DNA of 64,000 nt, taken from assembly GCF_030929495.1 (NCBI RefSeq), contig NZ_JAVFWN010000007.1, positions 1-64,000 of the forward strand. The letters run 5' to 3'. Below, piece by piece: positions 26,801 through 35,296 of this stretch. The notes under the pieces are model-generated. The model saw only the letters and a list, made by a program, of their open reading frames with translations. It made no database searches and was not told the origin of the DNA. The stretch's first letter is position 1, and each line of letters begins with the position of its first letter. The position numbers were made by a program, and so were the translations under genes. This DNA is from Nocardioides sp. LHD-245 (GTDB taxonomy: Bacteria; Actinomycetota; Actinomycetes; Propionibacteriales; Nocardioidaceae).

Positions 26801-28742
26801 CGACTGCCAGAACGAGGACATCACCGTCGTCGGCATCGGCGACATGTCCGGTGACGTCTTCGGCAACGGCATGCTCTGCTCCGAGCACATCCTCCTGGTG
26901 GCCGCCTTCGACCACCGCGACATCTTCCTCGACCCCCAGCCCGACGCCGCCGCGTCGTACGCCGAGCGCCGGCGGCTCTTCGAGCTGCCCCGGTCGAGCT
27001 GGCAGGACTACGACAAGACGCTCATCTCGGCCGGCGGCGGCGTGTACCCGCGCAGCGCCAAGTCGATCCCGATCAGCCCCGAGGTCCGCGCGGTGCTCGG
27101 ACTCGCGGACGGCGTGCGGAAGCTGACGCCGGCCGAGCTGATGCGGGCCATCCTCCTGGCGCCGGTCGACCTGCTCTGGAACGGCGGCATCGGCACCTAC
27201 GTGAAGGCGGCGAGTGAGACCGACGCCGACGCGGGCGACAAGTCCAACGACGCCATCCGGGTCGACGGCGGCGAGCTGCGGGTGCGCTGCGTCGGCGAGG
27301 GCGGCAACCTGGGCTTCACCCAGCGCGGCCGGATCGAGTACGCCGTCGCCGGCGGCCGGATCAACACCGACTTCATCGACAACTCCGCCGGGGTCGACAC
27401 CTCCGACCACGAGGTCAACCTGAAGATCCTGCTCGACCGGGTGGTCGCCGCCGGTGACCTGACCGGCAAGCAGCGCAACGAGCTGCTCGCGTCGATGACC
27501 GACGAGGTCGCCGCGCTGGTGCTGCGCGACAACTACGACCAGAACCTCGCGCTGGCCAACGCGGCCAAGAACGCCGTCTCGCTCCTGCACGTCCACGAGC
27601 AGTGGATGCGCGACCTGGAGACGCAGGGCCTCCTCGACCGGGAGCTCGAGGCGCTGCCGGCCAAGCGCGAGGTGCAGCGCCGGATCGAGGCCGGGGGCGT
27701 GCTGAGCCAGCCCGAGCTGGCGGTGCTCATGGCCTACACCAAGATCGTCCTGGCCGAGGAGCTGCTGGCCTCCGACCTCCCGGAGGACCCGTACCTCGCC
27801 CTCGACCTGCGGTCCTACTTCCCGGAGCCGGTCCAGGCCGGGTTCCTGGAGCAGATCGGCGAGCACCCCCTGCGCCGCGAGATCATCGTGACCCAGGTCG
27901 TCAACGACCTGGTCAACGGCGCCGGCATGACCTACTGGCCGCGCCTCGCCGGCGAGACCGGCGCCAGTGCCGCCGAGCTGACCCGCGCCAACTTCGTGGC
28001 GCGAGAGATCTTCGGCTCGCTCGATCTGCGCCGGGAGCTGGAGCAGTACGACAACGTGCTCGACGCGGCGGTGCAGACCCGGATGCGGGTCGAGATGCGC
28101 ACGCTGGTCGAGCGGGCCTCCCGCTGGCTGGTCACCAACCGGCGGCCCCCGCTCGACAGCCAGGGCACCGTCGAGTTCTTCGCGAGGCCCGTGCAGGAGA
28201 CCATGCTGGACCTGCCCCGGCTGCTGACCGGCGCCGAGCTCGCGTCGTACGAGACCCGGCGGACGCTGCTGGTCGACCAGGACGTGCCCGAGGACCTCGC
28301 GGCCCGGGTCGCGTCCTTCGACGTCGCCTACACCCTGCTCAACGTCGTCGAGATCGCCGACCGCCACGACCTCACCCCAGCCGAGGTGGCACGGGTCCAC
28401 TTCGCGCTGGGCGAGCGGCTCGGCCTGACCGTGCTGCAGCGCCGGATCGTCGACCTGCCGCGTGCCGACCAGTGGCAGACGATGGCCCGCGCCGCGCTGC
28501 GTGACGACCTCTACACCGTCCACGCCCAGCTCACCGCGCAGGTCCTCGGGGCCACCGGCGACGTCGCCGGCGCGGACGATCCCCTGGAGGCGGCCGCTCG
28601 CCGGGTGTCCACCTGGGAGACCGAGGCCGGCGGGGTCGTCGACAAGGCGATCGGCGCGCTGGCGGCGGTCTGCTCCGACGAGCCGACCGACATCGCCAAG
28701 GTCTCGGTCGGCCTGCGCGTGGTGCGGGGGCTGTTGGCCTGA
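23817..28742 (+). CDS. gdh: NAD-specific glutamate dehydrogenase, large (180-kDa class)
   Basis: The 1641-residue protein matches the large bacterial NAD-GDH family (about 1600 residues; mycobacterial Rv2476c class). It oxidatively deaminates glutamate to 2-oxoglutarate and ammonium. N-terminal ACT-like regions (residues 1-700) precede the catalytic core. The substrate-site segment is VARGGLRWSDRRDDFRTEI, with the catalytic-lysine motif VPVGAKGGFYAK near residue 871. The NAD-binding motif is VVGIGDMSGDVFGNGM near residue 1006. GTG 23817 lies six bases after TAGGGT (23805-23810), predicting a leaderless transcript. ATG 23823, with GAGGT six bases upstream, is the alternative. Mycobacterial homologues are inhibited by the FHA protein GarA; whether an FHA protein acts here is unknown. 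Confidence 0.93.
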   Translation: MSMTTPPPSAQGADRDRIFEQAAAAAGPAKGPGAPPRDALPALLPAYYRHVATEELASRSDLDVYGAFAAHHHLALERAPGQAKVRVHTPTVAENGWSAGGHSVVEVVADDTPFLVDSLTMELSRGLHEVRTVVHPTFDVRRDEAGRLVSAEPVASGSTAPAEGLVRESWMHVEIGRLSGEGDDTPEQVAADCRRVLGDVRASVDDWPAMQERVAEVVAGLAADPPPLDADEVRQAAELLGWLADEHFTFLGYREYVLDRVAVAGEPEDDVLRPVPGTGLGILRENPAEGDTSIAFSRLPEAVKAKAREKRLLVLAKANSRSTVHRPAYLDYVGVKTFGPDGEVVGERRFLGLLSSAAYTESLLRIPLLREKVDEVLARGGYDARSHDGAALLDTLETYPRDELFHTPVDELAPIVEAAMRARERRAVRLFIRRDTYARYLSVLVYLPRDRYNTGVRHRFVQILIEQIGKGRIGPDAVEFNVSINESTTARVHFVVHLPKGELIPDDIDTADLERRLIEASRSWQEDFLQAVVAEYGEEAGALLGRRYLDAFPEAYKEDFTPRTAAVDLGRIEGIQGEEGRDQSLYAEVDAADGEARLKMFRIGDPLSLSAVLPMLSSMGVEVVDERPYALAGLERRTHIYDFGLRYDEALPDHARELFSAAMRAMWDGHTETDGFNRLVLRAQLTWRQAMLLRAYAKYMKQGSSPFAVDSIEQALVDNVDLAQLLVALFEVRFDPAAEGDRAAREEALADKIRTALDDVVSLAHDRILRSYLTHICSTLRTNYFQTDGGAPKPYLSLKLEPSAIPDLPEPRPKFEIFVYSPRVEGVHLRFGAVARGGLRWSDRRDDFRTEILGLVKAQMVKNTVIVPVGAKGGFYAKQLPDSADREAWLAEGVACYTTFIRGLLDVTDNLVGGATVPPPDVVRHDADDSYLVVAADKGTATFSDIANGVSADYRFWLGDAFASGGSVGYDHKAMGITAKGAWVSVRRHFREMGVDCQNEDITVVGIGDMSGDVFGNGMLCSEHILLVAAFDHRDIFLDPQPDAAASYAERRRLFELPRSSWQDYDKTLISAGGGVYPRSAKSIPISPEVRAVLGLADGVRKLTPAELMRAILLAPVDLLWNGGIGTYVKAASETDADAGDKSNDAIRVDGGELRVRCVGEGGNLGFTQRGRIEYAVAGGRINTDFIDNSAGVDTSDHEVNLKILLDRVVAAGDLTGKQRNELLASMTDEVAALVLRDNYDQNLALANAAKNAVSLLHVHEQWMRDLETQGLLDRELEALPAKREVQRRIEAGGVLSQPELAVLMAYTKIVLAEELLASDLPEDPYLALDLRSYFPEPVQAGFLEQIGEHPLRREIIVTQVVNDLVNGAGMTYWPRLAGETGASAAELTRANFVAREIFGSLDLRRELEQYDNVLDAAVQTRMRVEMRTLVERASRWLVTNRRPPLDSQGTVEFFARPVQETMLDLPRLLTGAELASYETRRTLLVDQDVPEDLAARVASFDVAYTLLNVVEIADRHDLTPAEVARVHFALGERLGLTVLQRRIVDLPRADQWQTMARAALRDDLYTVHAQLTAQVLGATGDVAGADDPLEAAARRVSTWETEAGGVVDKAIGALAAVCSDEPTDIAKVSVGLRVVRGLLA

Positions 28743-28751
28743 GCCGACGGT

Positions 28752-28757
28752 TAGGGT
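28752..28757 (+). promoter_or_regulatory. -10 box of the ABC exporter operon
   Basis: TAGGGT eight bases before ATG 28766 fits a leaderless promoter. It starts ten bases after the gdh stop codon, so the ABC operon need not depend on gdh read-through. Confidence 0.5.
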
Positions 28758-28765
28758 CGGTCCCG

Positions 28766-29668
28766 ATGACTACAGCCATCCATGTGACCGGACTGACCAA
28801 GAGGTACGGCGACCTGGTCGCCGTCGACGACGTGAGCCTCGACGTGGCCGAGGGCGAGTTCGTGGGCGTCCTCGGACCCAACGGCGCGGGCAAGACCACA
28901 CTGCTGGAGATGGTCGAGGGCCTGCGCCGGCCCGACGCCGGCGGCGTGGAAGTGCTGGGGGAGGCCGTGTGGCCGCGCAACCCCCGGCTCCAGCCGCGGA
29001 TCGGCGTCCAGCTCCAGGCGTCGTCCTTCTTCGAGCGACTGACGGCGCGCGAGCAGATCCGCACGTTCGCCAGCCTGTACGGCGTCGGGCAGGCCACCGC
29101 CGACGAGTGGGTCGAGCGGGTCGGGCTCACCGACAAGGCCGACACCCGCGTCGAGGACCTCTCCGGCGGCCAGGCCCAGCGCCTGTCCATCGCGTGCGCC
29201 CTGGTCCACGACCCGGAGCTGGTGTTCCTCGACGAGCCGACCGCGGCGCTGGACCCCCAGGCACGACGCAATCTGTGGGACCTGCTCTCCTCCATCAACG
29301 ACAGCGGCCGCACCGTCGTGCTCACCACGCACTACATGGACGAGGCCGAGGTGCTCTGCGACCGGGTCGCGGTCATGGACCACGGCCGGATCCTCCAGTT
29401 CGACAGCCCGGCCGCGCTGGTCCGCGGTCTCGACGCACCCGCCCGGATCCGGGTCGCGCCCGGCTCGCTGACCGTCGAGCAGGCGAGTGCCATCGCGGGC
29501 GTGATCGAGACCCGCGACGACGCCGACGGGGTCGTGCTCGTGACGCGCGATCCGGCCGGCGTCATCGGCGTCCTCGCCGCGGGCGACCATCTCGACGGCG
29601 TGACGGTCCAGACGGGCACCCTGGAGGACGTCTTCCTCTCCCTCACCGGACGGGAGTACCGCGCATGA
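28766..29668 (+). CDS. ABC-2 type exporter ATP-binding protein
   Basis: The 300-residue cytoplasmic ATPase has all ABC motifs: Walker A (GPNGAGKTT), Q-loop region (GVQLQASSFFERLTAREQI), signature (LSGGQAQR), Walker B (LVFLDEPTAALDPQ) and H-loop (TTHYMDEAEVLCDR). The C-terminal extension (about 70 residues, ending GTLEDVFLSLTGREYRA) is typical of the drug-resistance/NatA (DrrA/CcmA-like) subfamily. It powers the permease encoded next, overlapping by four bases (ATGA). The substrate is unknown; drug, lipid or sodium export are options for this subfamily. Confidence 0.93.
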   Translation: MTTAIHVTGLTKRYGDLVAVDDVSLDVAEGEFVGVLGPNGAGKTTLLEMVEGLRRPDAGGVEVLGEAVWPRNPRLQPRIGVQLQASSFFERLTAREQIRTFASLYGVGQATADEWVERVGLTDKADTRVEDLSGGQAQRLSIACALVHDPELVFLDEPTAALDPQARRNLWDLLSSINDSGRTVVLTTHYMDEAEVLCDRVAVMDHGRILQFDSPAALVRGLDAPARIRVAPGSLTVEQASAIAGVIETRDDADGVVLVTRDPAGVIGVLAAGDHLDGVTVQTGTLEDVFLSLTGREYRA

Positions 29669-30735
29669 ACCGCCAGTCTCCGTTCTGGGCCCTCTCGATC
29701 GCCATCCTGCGCGGCTTCCTGCGCGACCGGGCCTCGGTCTTCTTCGCGGTGATCTTCCCGCTGATGTTCCTCGTCCTCTTCGGCGGGCTGTTCTCCAGCC
29801 AGGACCAGTCGAAGGTCGACATGATCCAGGTCGGCAGCGTGCCGCTGATCGAGCAGCTGCCCGAGGGCGCCGACGAGGCGTTCGCGGACACCTTCGAGGT
29901 GACCCACAGCGACGACCTCGACGACGCCATCGAGCAGGTCCGCAAGGGCGACGCCGACGTCGCACTGGAGCAGCGCGGCGACGAGATCATCGCTCACTAC
30001 ACCCAGACCGAGCAGGTCAAGGCGGCCGTCACCCAGGGCACGCTCCGCGCCTTCGTCGACGGCACGAACGTCGCGGTCAGCGGCTCTCCGCCGAAGTTCA
30101 GCCTCGTCACCGAGCAGGTCGAGGACGACTCACTGACCACCATCCAGTTCGTCACCCCGGGGCTGCTGGGCTGGGCGATCGCGATGAGCGCCGCCTTCGG
30201 TGCCGCCGCGACGCTGCAGGGCTGGCGACAGTCCAAGCTGTTGCGTCGCCTCCAGCTCGCCCCGGTCGGTACGGGCACCGTCGTCGCGGCCCGGATCACC
30301 GTGACCCTGGCAGTCGCGCTCATGCAGTTCGCGCTCTTCATCGGCCTGGGAGCGGCCGCGTTCGGGCTCCAGCTGTCCGGCTCGTGGTGGATGGCGCTGC
30401 CGCTGATCATCGTCGGGACGCTCTGCTTCATGGCCCTGGGCCTGTTCGCCGGCGCGGTGGCGAAGACCGTCGAGGGCGCGGTCAACCTCGCCAACTTCCT
30501 GGTCCTGCCGATGGCCTTCCTCAGCGGGTCGTTCTTCCCGCTCGACGCCTCGCCGACCTGGCTGCAGCGGTTCTCCGACATCCTTCCGCTCAAGCACCTC
30601 AACGAGGGGATGCTCGACGTCATGGTGCGGGGGCAGGGGCCGGGGGCGGCCGTCGTGCCGCTGCTGATCCTGGCCGCCTTCGCCATGGTGATCACCCTGC
30701 TGGCCGCCAAGCTGTTCCGCTGGGAGACCACGTGA
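29665..30735 (+). CDS. ABC-2 type exporter permease
   Basis: The 356-residue protein has the ABC-2 (DrrB/NodJ/YhgE-like) layout: one N-terminal helix (VFFAVIFPLMFLVLFGGLF), an extracytoplasmic domain of about 140 residues, and five C-terminal helices beginning near VTPGLLGWAIAMSAAFGAAA. The motif WWMALPLIIVGTLCFMALGL and the FLSGSFFPLDASPTWLQR loop are characteristic. It forms the membrane channel of the exporter with the preceding ATPase. The start overlaps the ATPase stop (ATGA) and its own stop overlaps the next gene (GTGA), indicating a tightly coupled three-gene operon. Confidence 0.92.
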   Translation: MNRQSPFWALSIAILRGFLRDRASVFFAVIFPLMFLVLFGGLFSSQDQSKVDMIQVGSVPLIEQLPEGADEAFADTFEVTHSDDLDDAIEQVRKGDADVALEQRGDEIIAHYTQTEQVKAAVTQGTLRAFVDGTNVAVSGSPPKFSLVTEQVEDDSLTTIQFVTPGLLGWAIAMSAAFGAAATLQGWRQSKLLRRLQLAPVGTGTVVAARITVTLAVALMQFALFIGLGAAAFGLQLSGSWWMALPLIIVGTLCFMALGLFAGAVAKTVEGAVNLANFLVLPMAFLSGSFFPLDASPTWLQRFSDILPLKHLNEGMLDVMVRGQGPGAAVVPLLILAAFAMVITLLAAKLFRWETT

Positions 30736-32252
30736 GTGCGGCCGGGACCGGAGCGAGCGAGCTGCACGACGCCCTGCGTGCGCTCGTGACCGAGCACGGT
30801 CCCGGCATCCTCGACGACGCCGCCGGCTTCCGGGGGATCCTCGACGACGTCCTCACCGAGGAGCAGGCGAGCACGGGCGACATCAACCTCCTCGTCGACG
30901 CCGTGCGCTTCGGCGTCCTGGTGCCCCTCGGCGAGCTGCTCGCGGGCGGTGCCGACCCGGCGCGGGCCGTCGAGGAGGCCGGGGCCCGGCTGGCCCGCGA
31001 CCGCGGCGGCGACGACCTGGCCGCCTCGAGCTGGGCGGCCGCCGTGCTCGGGTACGCCGTGGGCCGGGTGCCCGCCGCCGTCGTCCTGCGGCACCGGTCC
31101 AGCCGGCCCACGACAGGTCCGTTGCCTCCGCCCACCGCCTGGCCGGCCCCGCCCACGGCGCCCGCCGCGCCCGCCATTCCGCCGGCCATTCCGCCGGCCT
31201 CGGCGTACCCGGCCCCCGCGGCGGCCTATCCGCCGGGCGGCTATGCCATGCCCGCCGCCGGCCCCGGCGTCGCGCCGCCCCGGAAGCGCGCCGTGGCGCC
31301 GTGGATCGCCGCGGCCGTCGCCGGCGTGGTCCTGGTCGGCGGTGGCGTCGCCGCGGTCGTCGCCCTGTCCGGCGGAGACGATCCACGTCCACGGACGCGG
31401 ACCTCCGAAGGCCCCACGACGCCCGCGGTCGACGTCGACCCGGGCGCACTCGACGACCGCTACGGCGCGCTGTCGAGCACGATCACCGCGGGTGCCACCG
31501 ACTGCGCGGCCGGCGAGCCGGGCGCGGGAGAGGTGGAGGTCGTGCGGTGCACGGTCAGCACGGGATCGCTGCGCCTGGTCACCTACGCCGACGACGGCGC
31601 GCTCGTCGCCGCCCGCTCGGCGCGCCTCGACTACCGCGCCGGCACCATGACCGCCGACAACGACACGACCGCGCTCTACGAGTTCGACCCCGAGCGGGGC
31701 GGCACCTCGGACCCGGCCGTTGTCTACTGGGACAGCCGCATTGCCCTGCAGTCGGCCCAGCTGGAGGGGGAGGGCACGGCCACCATCGACGCGGTCGTCG
31801 GCGACTTCACCGCCACCGCGCCCCGGGTGGCCGAGCCGACGGCGCCGGCCCATCCCGTCCTGCGCGAGTTCATCGACGTCAACATGGACGTCGCGACCTG
31901 CACGCGCCAGCGCACCTACTTCTCCGGCGAGACCGAGGAGAGCAGCTGCGAGGCCGGTGTCGACGACATCGTCGTCACCGTGGGCCGCTACTCCACCCGC
32001 AAGCAGCTGAAGGCCGACCGCAGGTACTACAAGGGGCAGTACGACGACGCGACGACCCGGGGCGACGGCGGCACCTGGCGCTTCGGCGAGGGTGACCCCG
32101 AGGGCGGCTACTACGCCTACCTGGACAGCTCCGGCGAGACCGCGACGCTCTACTGGGACTGGGACTCCCGCGACTGCCACTGCTACGGCGTCGCATGGAG
32201 CTTCGACGGCGACCTCGGCGCGCTCGAGTCCTGGTGGCCCTCGGACGACTGA
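30732..32252 (+). CDS. Proline-rich membrane protein of unknown function in the ABC exporter operon
   Basis: The 506-residue protein has three parts: an N-terminal all-helical acidic domain (about 1-125; ELHDALRALVTEHGPGILDD), a Pro/Ala-rich linker (PTAPAAPAIPPAIPPASAYP), and one membrane helix (WIAAAVAGVVLVGGGVAAVVA) near residue 200. An extracytoplasmic C-terminal domain follows, with six cysteines that could form disulfides (DCAAGEPG, VRCTVS, ATCTRQRT, SSCEAG, CHCYG). The layout resembles actinobacterial sensor or anchor proteins that link a cytoplasmic domain to a folded outer domain. GTG 30732 overlaps the permease stop (GTGA). No family was recognised. Its location suggests involvement with the exporter, perhaps as a sensor or accessory subunit. 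Confidence 0.75.
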   Translation: MSAAGTGASELHDALRALVTEHGPGILDDAAGFRGILDDVLTEEQASTGDINLLVDAVRFGVLVPLGELLAGGADPARAVEEAGARLARDRGGDDLAASSWAAAVLGYAVGRVPAAVVLRHRSSRPTTGPLPPPTAWPAPPTAPAAPAIPPAIPPASAYPAPAAAYPPGGYAMPAAGPGVAPPRKRAVAPWIAAAVAGVVLVGGGVAAVVALSGGDDPRPRTRTSEGPTTPAVDVDPGALDDRYGALSSTITAGATDCAAGEPGAGEVEVVRCTVSTGSLRLVTYADDGALVAARSARLDYRAGTMTADNDTTALYEFDPERGGTSDPAVVYWDSRIALQSAQLEGEGTATIDAVVGDFTATAPRVAEPTAPAHPVLREFIDVNMDVATCTRQRTYFSGETEESSCEAGVDDIVVTVGRYSTRKQLKADRRYYKGQYDDATTRGDGGTWRFGEGDPEGGYYAYLDSSGETATLYWDWDSRDCHCYGVAWSFDGDLGALESWWPSDD

Positions 32253-32277
32253 GCTCTGCGTCCCGTCGGCGGTCCGG

Positions 32278-33156
32278 TCAGGGGGTCGGCACCGTGTCGA
32301 TCAGGTCGGGGCGCACCCCGCCCGCCACGCCCTGGCCGCGCACCAGCAGCGCCATCGTGGTGTCGTCGCCGCCGACGAGGGCGGGCTCGGCCAGCCACTC
32401 CGGCAACTGCCCGCGTACCCACTCCACACCCCGGGTCCGGCAGAACTCCAGCAGTTGCTCGCCGGTCTGGCGCCACCAGCCGTCGGCGTCGACGCGGGAG
32501 CGGCCGAAGCCGTCGGTGCACAGGAACACCAGCGCCACCCGGTCGGCCCCGGTGTCCACGACCGCGGTCCGCAAGGCGTCCAGCGGCCGGGGCTGGCACA
32601 GGGAGCTGGTGTGCAGGCCGTCGAGGTCGGGATCCTCGGGGAGCGGGCGGGAGGTGGACCCGTCGGACGCCACGAGCACCGTGTCGCCGTCGCCGATCTG
32701 GAGCAGGACCATCACGTCGCCGGTGACGGCGGTCGCCAGGACGGTGGAGCCGTACGCGCGCAGCGGGTCGGCCGACGCGCCGAGCTCGTCCTCGGCGGCC
32801 GAGTAGGGGTTGGCCGCGAGGTGGTGGCGGACCTTCGCGGTCCAGGTGGCGACGATGGCGGCGCCAGCACGCTCGAGGCGGTCGCGGGCGTCGTCGTCGG
32901 CCGCGCTCAGGTCGGGGAGGGCCCGGCGCAGCTCCTCGACCGCGCTGACGACGGCGAGCGCGGCACCGGTGTCGCTGCGGAAGTGGTAGTGGTGACCGTG
33001 GCCGTCGGCGACGGCCACCACCGCCTGCCCCTGCCCCGCGTCGGCCCAGGTGAGTACGGCGTCCTGGAGCGGCAGCCGGTCCCGGACGTGGACCGAGCCG
33101 ATCGTCGTACCGGACAGCGTCGTCCACGCCGGATCGGACTCCGGCCGGTCCGTCAT
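32278..33156 (-). CDS. PP2C-family protein phosphatase (signalling island)
   Basis: The 292-residue protein shows PP2C metal-binding motifs: VVAVADGHGHHYHFRSDTGA, GSTVLATAVTGDVMVLLQIG-DGDT, VFLCTDGFGRSRVD and GGDDTTMALLV. These aspartates coordinate two Mn/Mg ions used to remove phosphate from Ser/Thr. It begins at ATG 33156, overlapping the TGA of the upstream vWA gene (ATGA), so the pair is co-translated. It is divergent from a kinase and an FHA protein, and is their probable antagonist. This resembles the vWA-PP2C-kinase triad described for tellurium-resistance-like stress systems (TerY-P). It converges on the ABC operon's last gene with 25 bases between. Confidence 0.9.
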   Translation of the reverse strand: MTDRPESDPAWTTLSGTTIGSVHVRDRLPLQDAVLTWADAGQGQAVVAVADGHGHHYHFRSDTGAALAVVSAVEELRRALPDLSAADDDARDRLERAGAAIVATWTAKVRHHLAANPYSAAEDELGASADPLRAYGSTVLATAVTGDVMVLLQIGDGDTVLVASDGSTSRPLPEDPDLDGLHTSSLCQPRPLDALRTAVVDTGADRVALVFLCTDGFGRSRVDADGWWRQTGEQLLEFCRTRGVEWVRGQLPEWLAEPALVGGDDTTMALLVRGQGVAGGVRPDLIDTVPTP

Positions 33157-33854
33157 CCCAGCGTGCTCCAGATCGGGTCGCCGATCGGGCTCGGCGGCAC
33201 CGCCGTCACCCCGGAGCCGGGACCGACGACGGGCCGCGAGGCGACCTTGCTGGCGGCCTTCGACGCCCAGACGATGTACTCGACGAGCTGCTCGGGGTTG
33301 TCAGCCCGCAGCAGCGGCACGTCCTCGTCGCCGATGAAGCGGCGCAGGGAGTGCATGTCGGCGTCGCGGCCCACGCCCAGGGCGAGCCGGACGGCGGTGG
33401 CGCCCCAGCGGTTGTTGAGCAGCGCCTGCAGGCCCTCGGCGAAGGTCACGCCGCTGCTCTGCGTGGGGCGGCCGTCGGAGACCAGGATGATCGCAGGGGG
33501 GAAGGCGCTGTGGCTCTCGTCGAGGTGATCGAGGGCGCCGGCCAGCTTCTGCAGGGCGCTGCCGAGCTCGGTGAAGCCGCGCGGCACCGCCTCGAGCCGC
33601 TTCCAGTGGATCTGGTCGACCGGGGTCGGCTCCTCGATGATCCACTGCGGCTCGTTGGCGAAGGCCAGGACTCGGACCAGCAGCTCGGCGTGCGGGTTGG
33701 CGCGCGCCTCGTCCCGCAGATGGGGGAGGACCTCGGTGATGGCGTTGTTGAGGGCCTGGATCCGGCCGCCGCGCAGCATCGACCCCGACACGTCCAGCAC
33801 GAAGATGAAGTGCAGCGGCTTGCGCGCCAGCGCACCCCCGAGCCGATCGCTCAT
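33153..33854 (-). CDS. TerY-like von Willebrand factor A domain protein
   Basis: The 233-residue protein is almost entirely one vWA domain: FIFVLDVSGSMLRGGRIQAL with the MIDAS motif DxSxS, then RGFTELGSALQKLAGAL (MIDAS Thr) and IILVSDGRPTQSSGVTFAEG (third metal loop). It lacks a signal peptide, so it is cytoplasmic, and is closest in layout to TerY proteins. Such domains assemble protein complexes through a bound divalent metal. ATG 33854 was chosen because GGAGG lies eight bases upstream; the extra in-frame upstream codons are not vWA-like. It is followed by PP2C with a four-base overlap, and it shares a 122-base promoter region with the divergent kinase gene. Confidence 0.9.
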   Translation of the reverse strand: MSDRLGGALARKPLHFIFVLDVSGSMLRGGRIQALNNAITEVLPHLRDEARANPHAELLVRVLAFANEPQWIIEEPTPVDQIHWKRLEAVPRGFTELGSALQKLAGALDHLDESHSAFPPAIILVSDGRPTQSSGVTFAEGLQALLNNRWGATAVRLALGVGRDADMHSLRRFIGDEDVPLLRADNPEQLVEYIVWASKAASKVASRPVVGPGSGVTAVPPSPIGDPIWSTLG

Positions 33855-33976
33855 CGCGGCCTCCTTCCACCGGTCTACGAAGCCGTCGGGTTTCAACTCT
33901 CCCCGAACAGCTCAGGTTATAGCCTGGCACGGTTCATCGAACACGGGGAACGCGAGTACGGAGGTCGGGCACAGCC
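33855..33976. promoter_or_regulatory. Shared divergent promoter region of the phospho-signalling island
   Basis: TATAGC/TAGCCT (33918-33925) is a good -10 candidate for the kinase direction, with the ribosome binding site GGAGGT at 33960-33965. GGAGG for the vWA gene lies close to 33854. One 122-base region therefore drives both arms, which would couple phosphatase/vWA and kinase/FHA supply. Confidence 0.5.
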
Positions 33977-35296
33977 ATGGTGCTGGCAGAGGGCGTCGAG
34001 GTCGACCTCGGTCCGTTGGGGCGTGCCTGGGTGACCTCGTTGCTCGGTCAGGGCGGCCAGGGCTACGTCTTCGAGGTGCGCCGCGACGCCGGGGAGCCGC
34101 TCGCCCTGAAGTGGTACAAGCCCGAGAGCGCCACCGCCCGGCAGTACGACGAGATGCAGCAGCTCGTCGAGATCGGCTCACCGCACCAGCGGTTCCTGTG
34201 GCCGCTGAGCATGGCGCGCGTCGGCACCGAGCCGAGCTTCGGCTACGTGATGCACCTGCGCCACCCGCGCTTCCTCGAGCTGAGCTACCTGCTCCTCAAC
34301 GCCGACCGCGACGGCAAGGCGCTGGACGTCTCCTTCGCCTCGATCATCGAGCTGTGCCGCCAGCTCAGCTACAGCTTCCTCCGGTTGCACGCGCGGGGCC
34401 TGTGCTACCGCGACATCTCCTTCGGCAACGTCTTCTTCGACCCCGGTAACGGCGACGTGCTGATCTGCGACAACGACAACGTCGGGATCGACAACGGGAC
34501 CGGACGGGTGCTGGGCACGCCGTACTTCATGGCGCCCGAGGTGGTCCGCGACACGACCTACCGCACGCTGCCCAACACCGACACCGACCGGCACTCGCTG
34601 GCCGTGCTGCTCTTCTACGCCCTCTTCCTGGGCCACCCGCTCGAGGGGGAGCGCACCGATGCCGGCATGCGTGACGCCGACTGGCTGATGACCCACTTCG
34701 GGGCGGATCCGCTGTTCTGCATGCATCCGACCCGCGCCGAGAACCGGCCGGCCAGGATCGTGCAGCAGTACTGGGGCATCTACCCGCAGTTCCTGCGCGA
34801 CCTGTTCGTCCAGGCGTTCGTCGAGGGCATGGACAACCCCGGCGCCCGGGTCACCGAGGGCCAGTGGATCAAGGCGCTCGACCGGCTGCGCGACGGGATG
34901 CTCTCCTGCCCGACCTGCGGCACCACGAACTTCTGGAGCTCGGCCGACGACAGCGTGACCTGCTGGCAGGACGGCACCCCGGTGCGCCCGCCGTACCTCC
35001 TCCACGTGGGGCGGCGCACGGTGGCCGTCAGCCCGCAGGCCGCCATCCGCTCCGACCACCTGACCTCCGGCGTCGACCACCCCCAGGTGCTCGCCCAGGT
35101 CCGCCGCCATCCCGACGCGCCCGACCGCTGGGGCCTGTACAACGCCTCCGACTTCTCCTGGCCGGTCGCCTATCCCGGTGGCCAGAACTTCCTGCTGGAG
35201 CCGGACCGCACCATCGAGCTCGTGGCCGGCGCACGGATCCAGATCCGCAACGCCGCGGTGCAGGTGCGCCGTCCCGAGCCGGGCGGGGCGGAGTGA
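33977..35296 (+). CDS. Atypical protein kinase with C-terminal zinc-ribbon-like region
   Basis: The 439-residue protein has a kinase fold at residues 10-300: glycine loop LLGQGGQGYVFEV, ATP lysine in LALKWYKPES (about 46), and catalytic loop CYRDISFGNVFFD (about 145). The metal-binding segment VLICDNDNVG replaces the DFG motif, and the activation segment ends LGTPYFMAPEVV. HRD is therefore YRD and DFG is DND, both seen in stress-linked kinases; Asp and Asn needed for catalysis remain. After residue 310 a CPTCGTTNFWSSADDSVTCW element looks like a zinc ribbon with one ligand unclear. A small beta-rich domain completes the protein. It should phosphorylate Ser/Thr on partners read by the FHA protein downstream, with which it overlaps (GTGA). 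Confidence 0.88.
   Translation: MVLAEGVEVDLGPLGRAWVTSLLGQGGQGYVFEVRRDAGEPLALKWYKPESATARQYDEMQQLVEIGSPHQRFLWPLSMARVGTEPSFGYVMHLRHPRFLELSYLLLNADRDGKALDVSFASIIELCRQLSYSFLRLHARGLCYRDISFGNVFFDPGNGDVLICDNDNVGIDNGTGRVLGTPYFMAPEVVRDTTYRTLPNTDTDRHSLAVLLFYALFLGHPLEGERTDAGMRDADWLMTHFGADPLFCMHPTRAENRPARIVQQYWGIYPQFLRDLFVQAFVEGMDNPGARVTEGQWIKALDRLRDGMLSCPTCGTTNFWSSADDSVTCWQDGTPVRPPYLLHVGRRTVAVSPQAAIRSDHLTSGVDHPQVLAQVRRHPDAPDRWGLYNASDFSWPVAYPGGQNFLLEPDRTIELVAGARIQIRNAAVQVRRPEPGGAE

Noticed and set aside
23820..28523. 1567-codon minus-strand frame opposite the glutamate dehydrogenase
   Set aside because: Antisense shadow of a conserved enzyme with no domain or plausible start.
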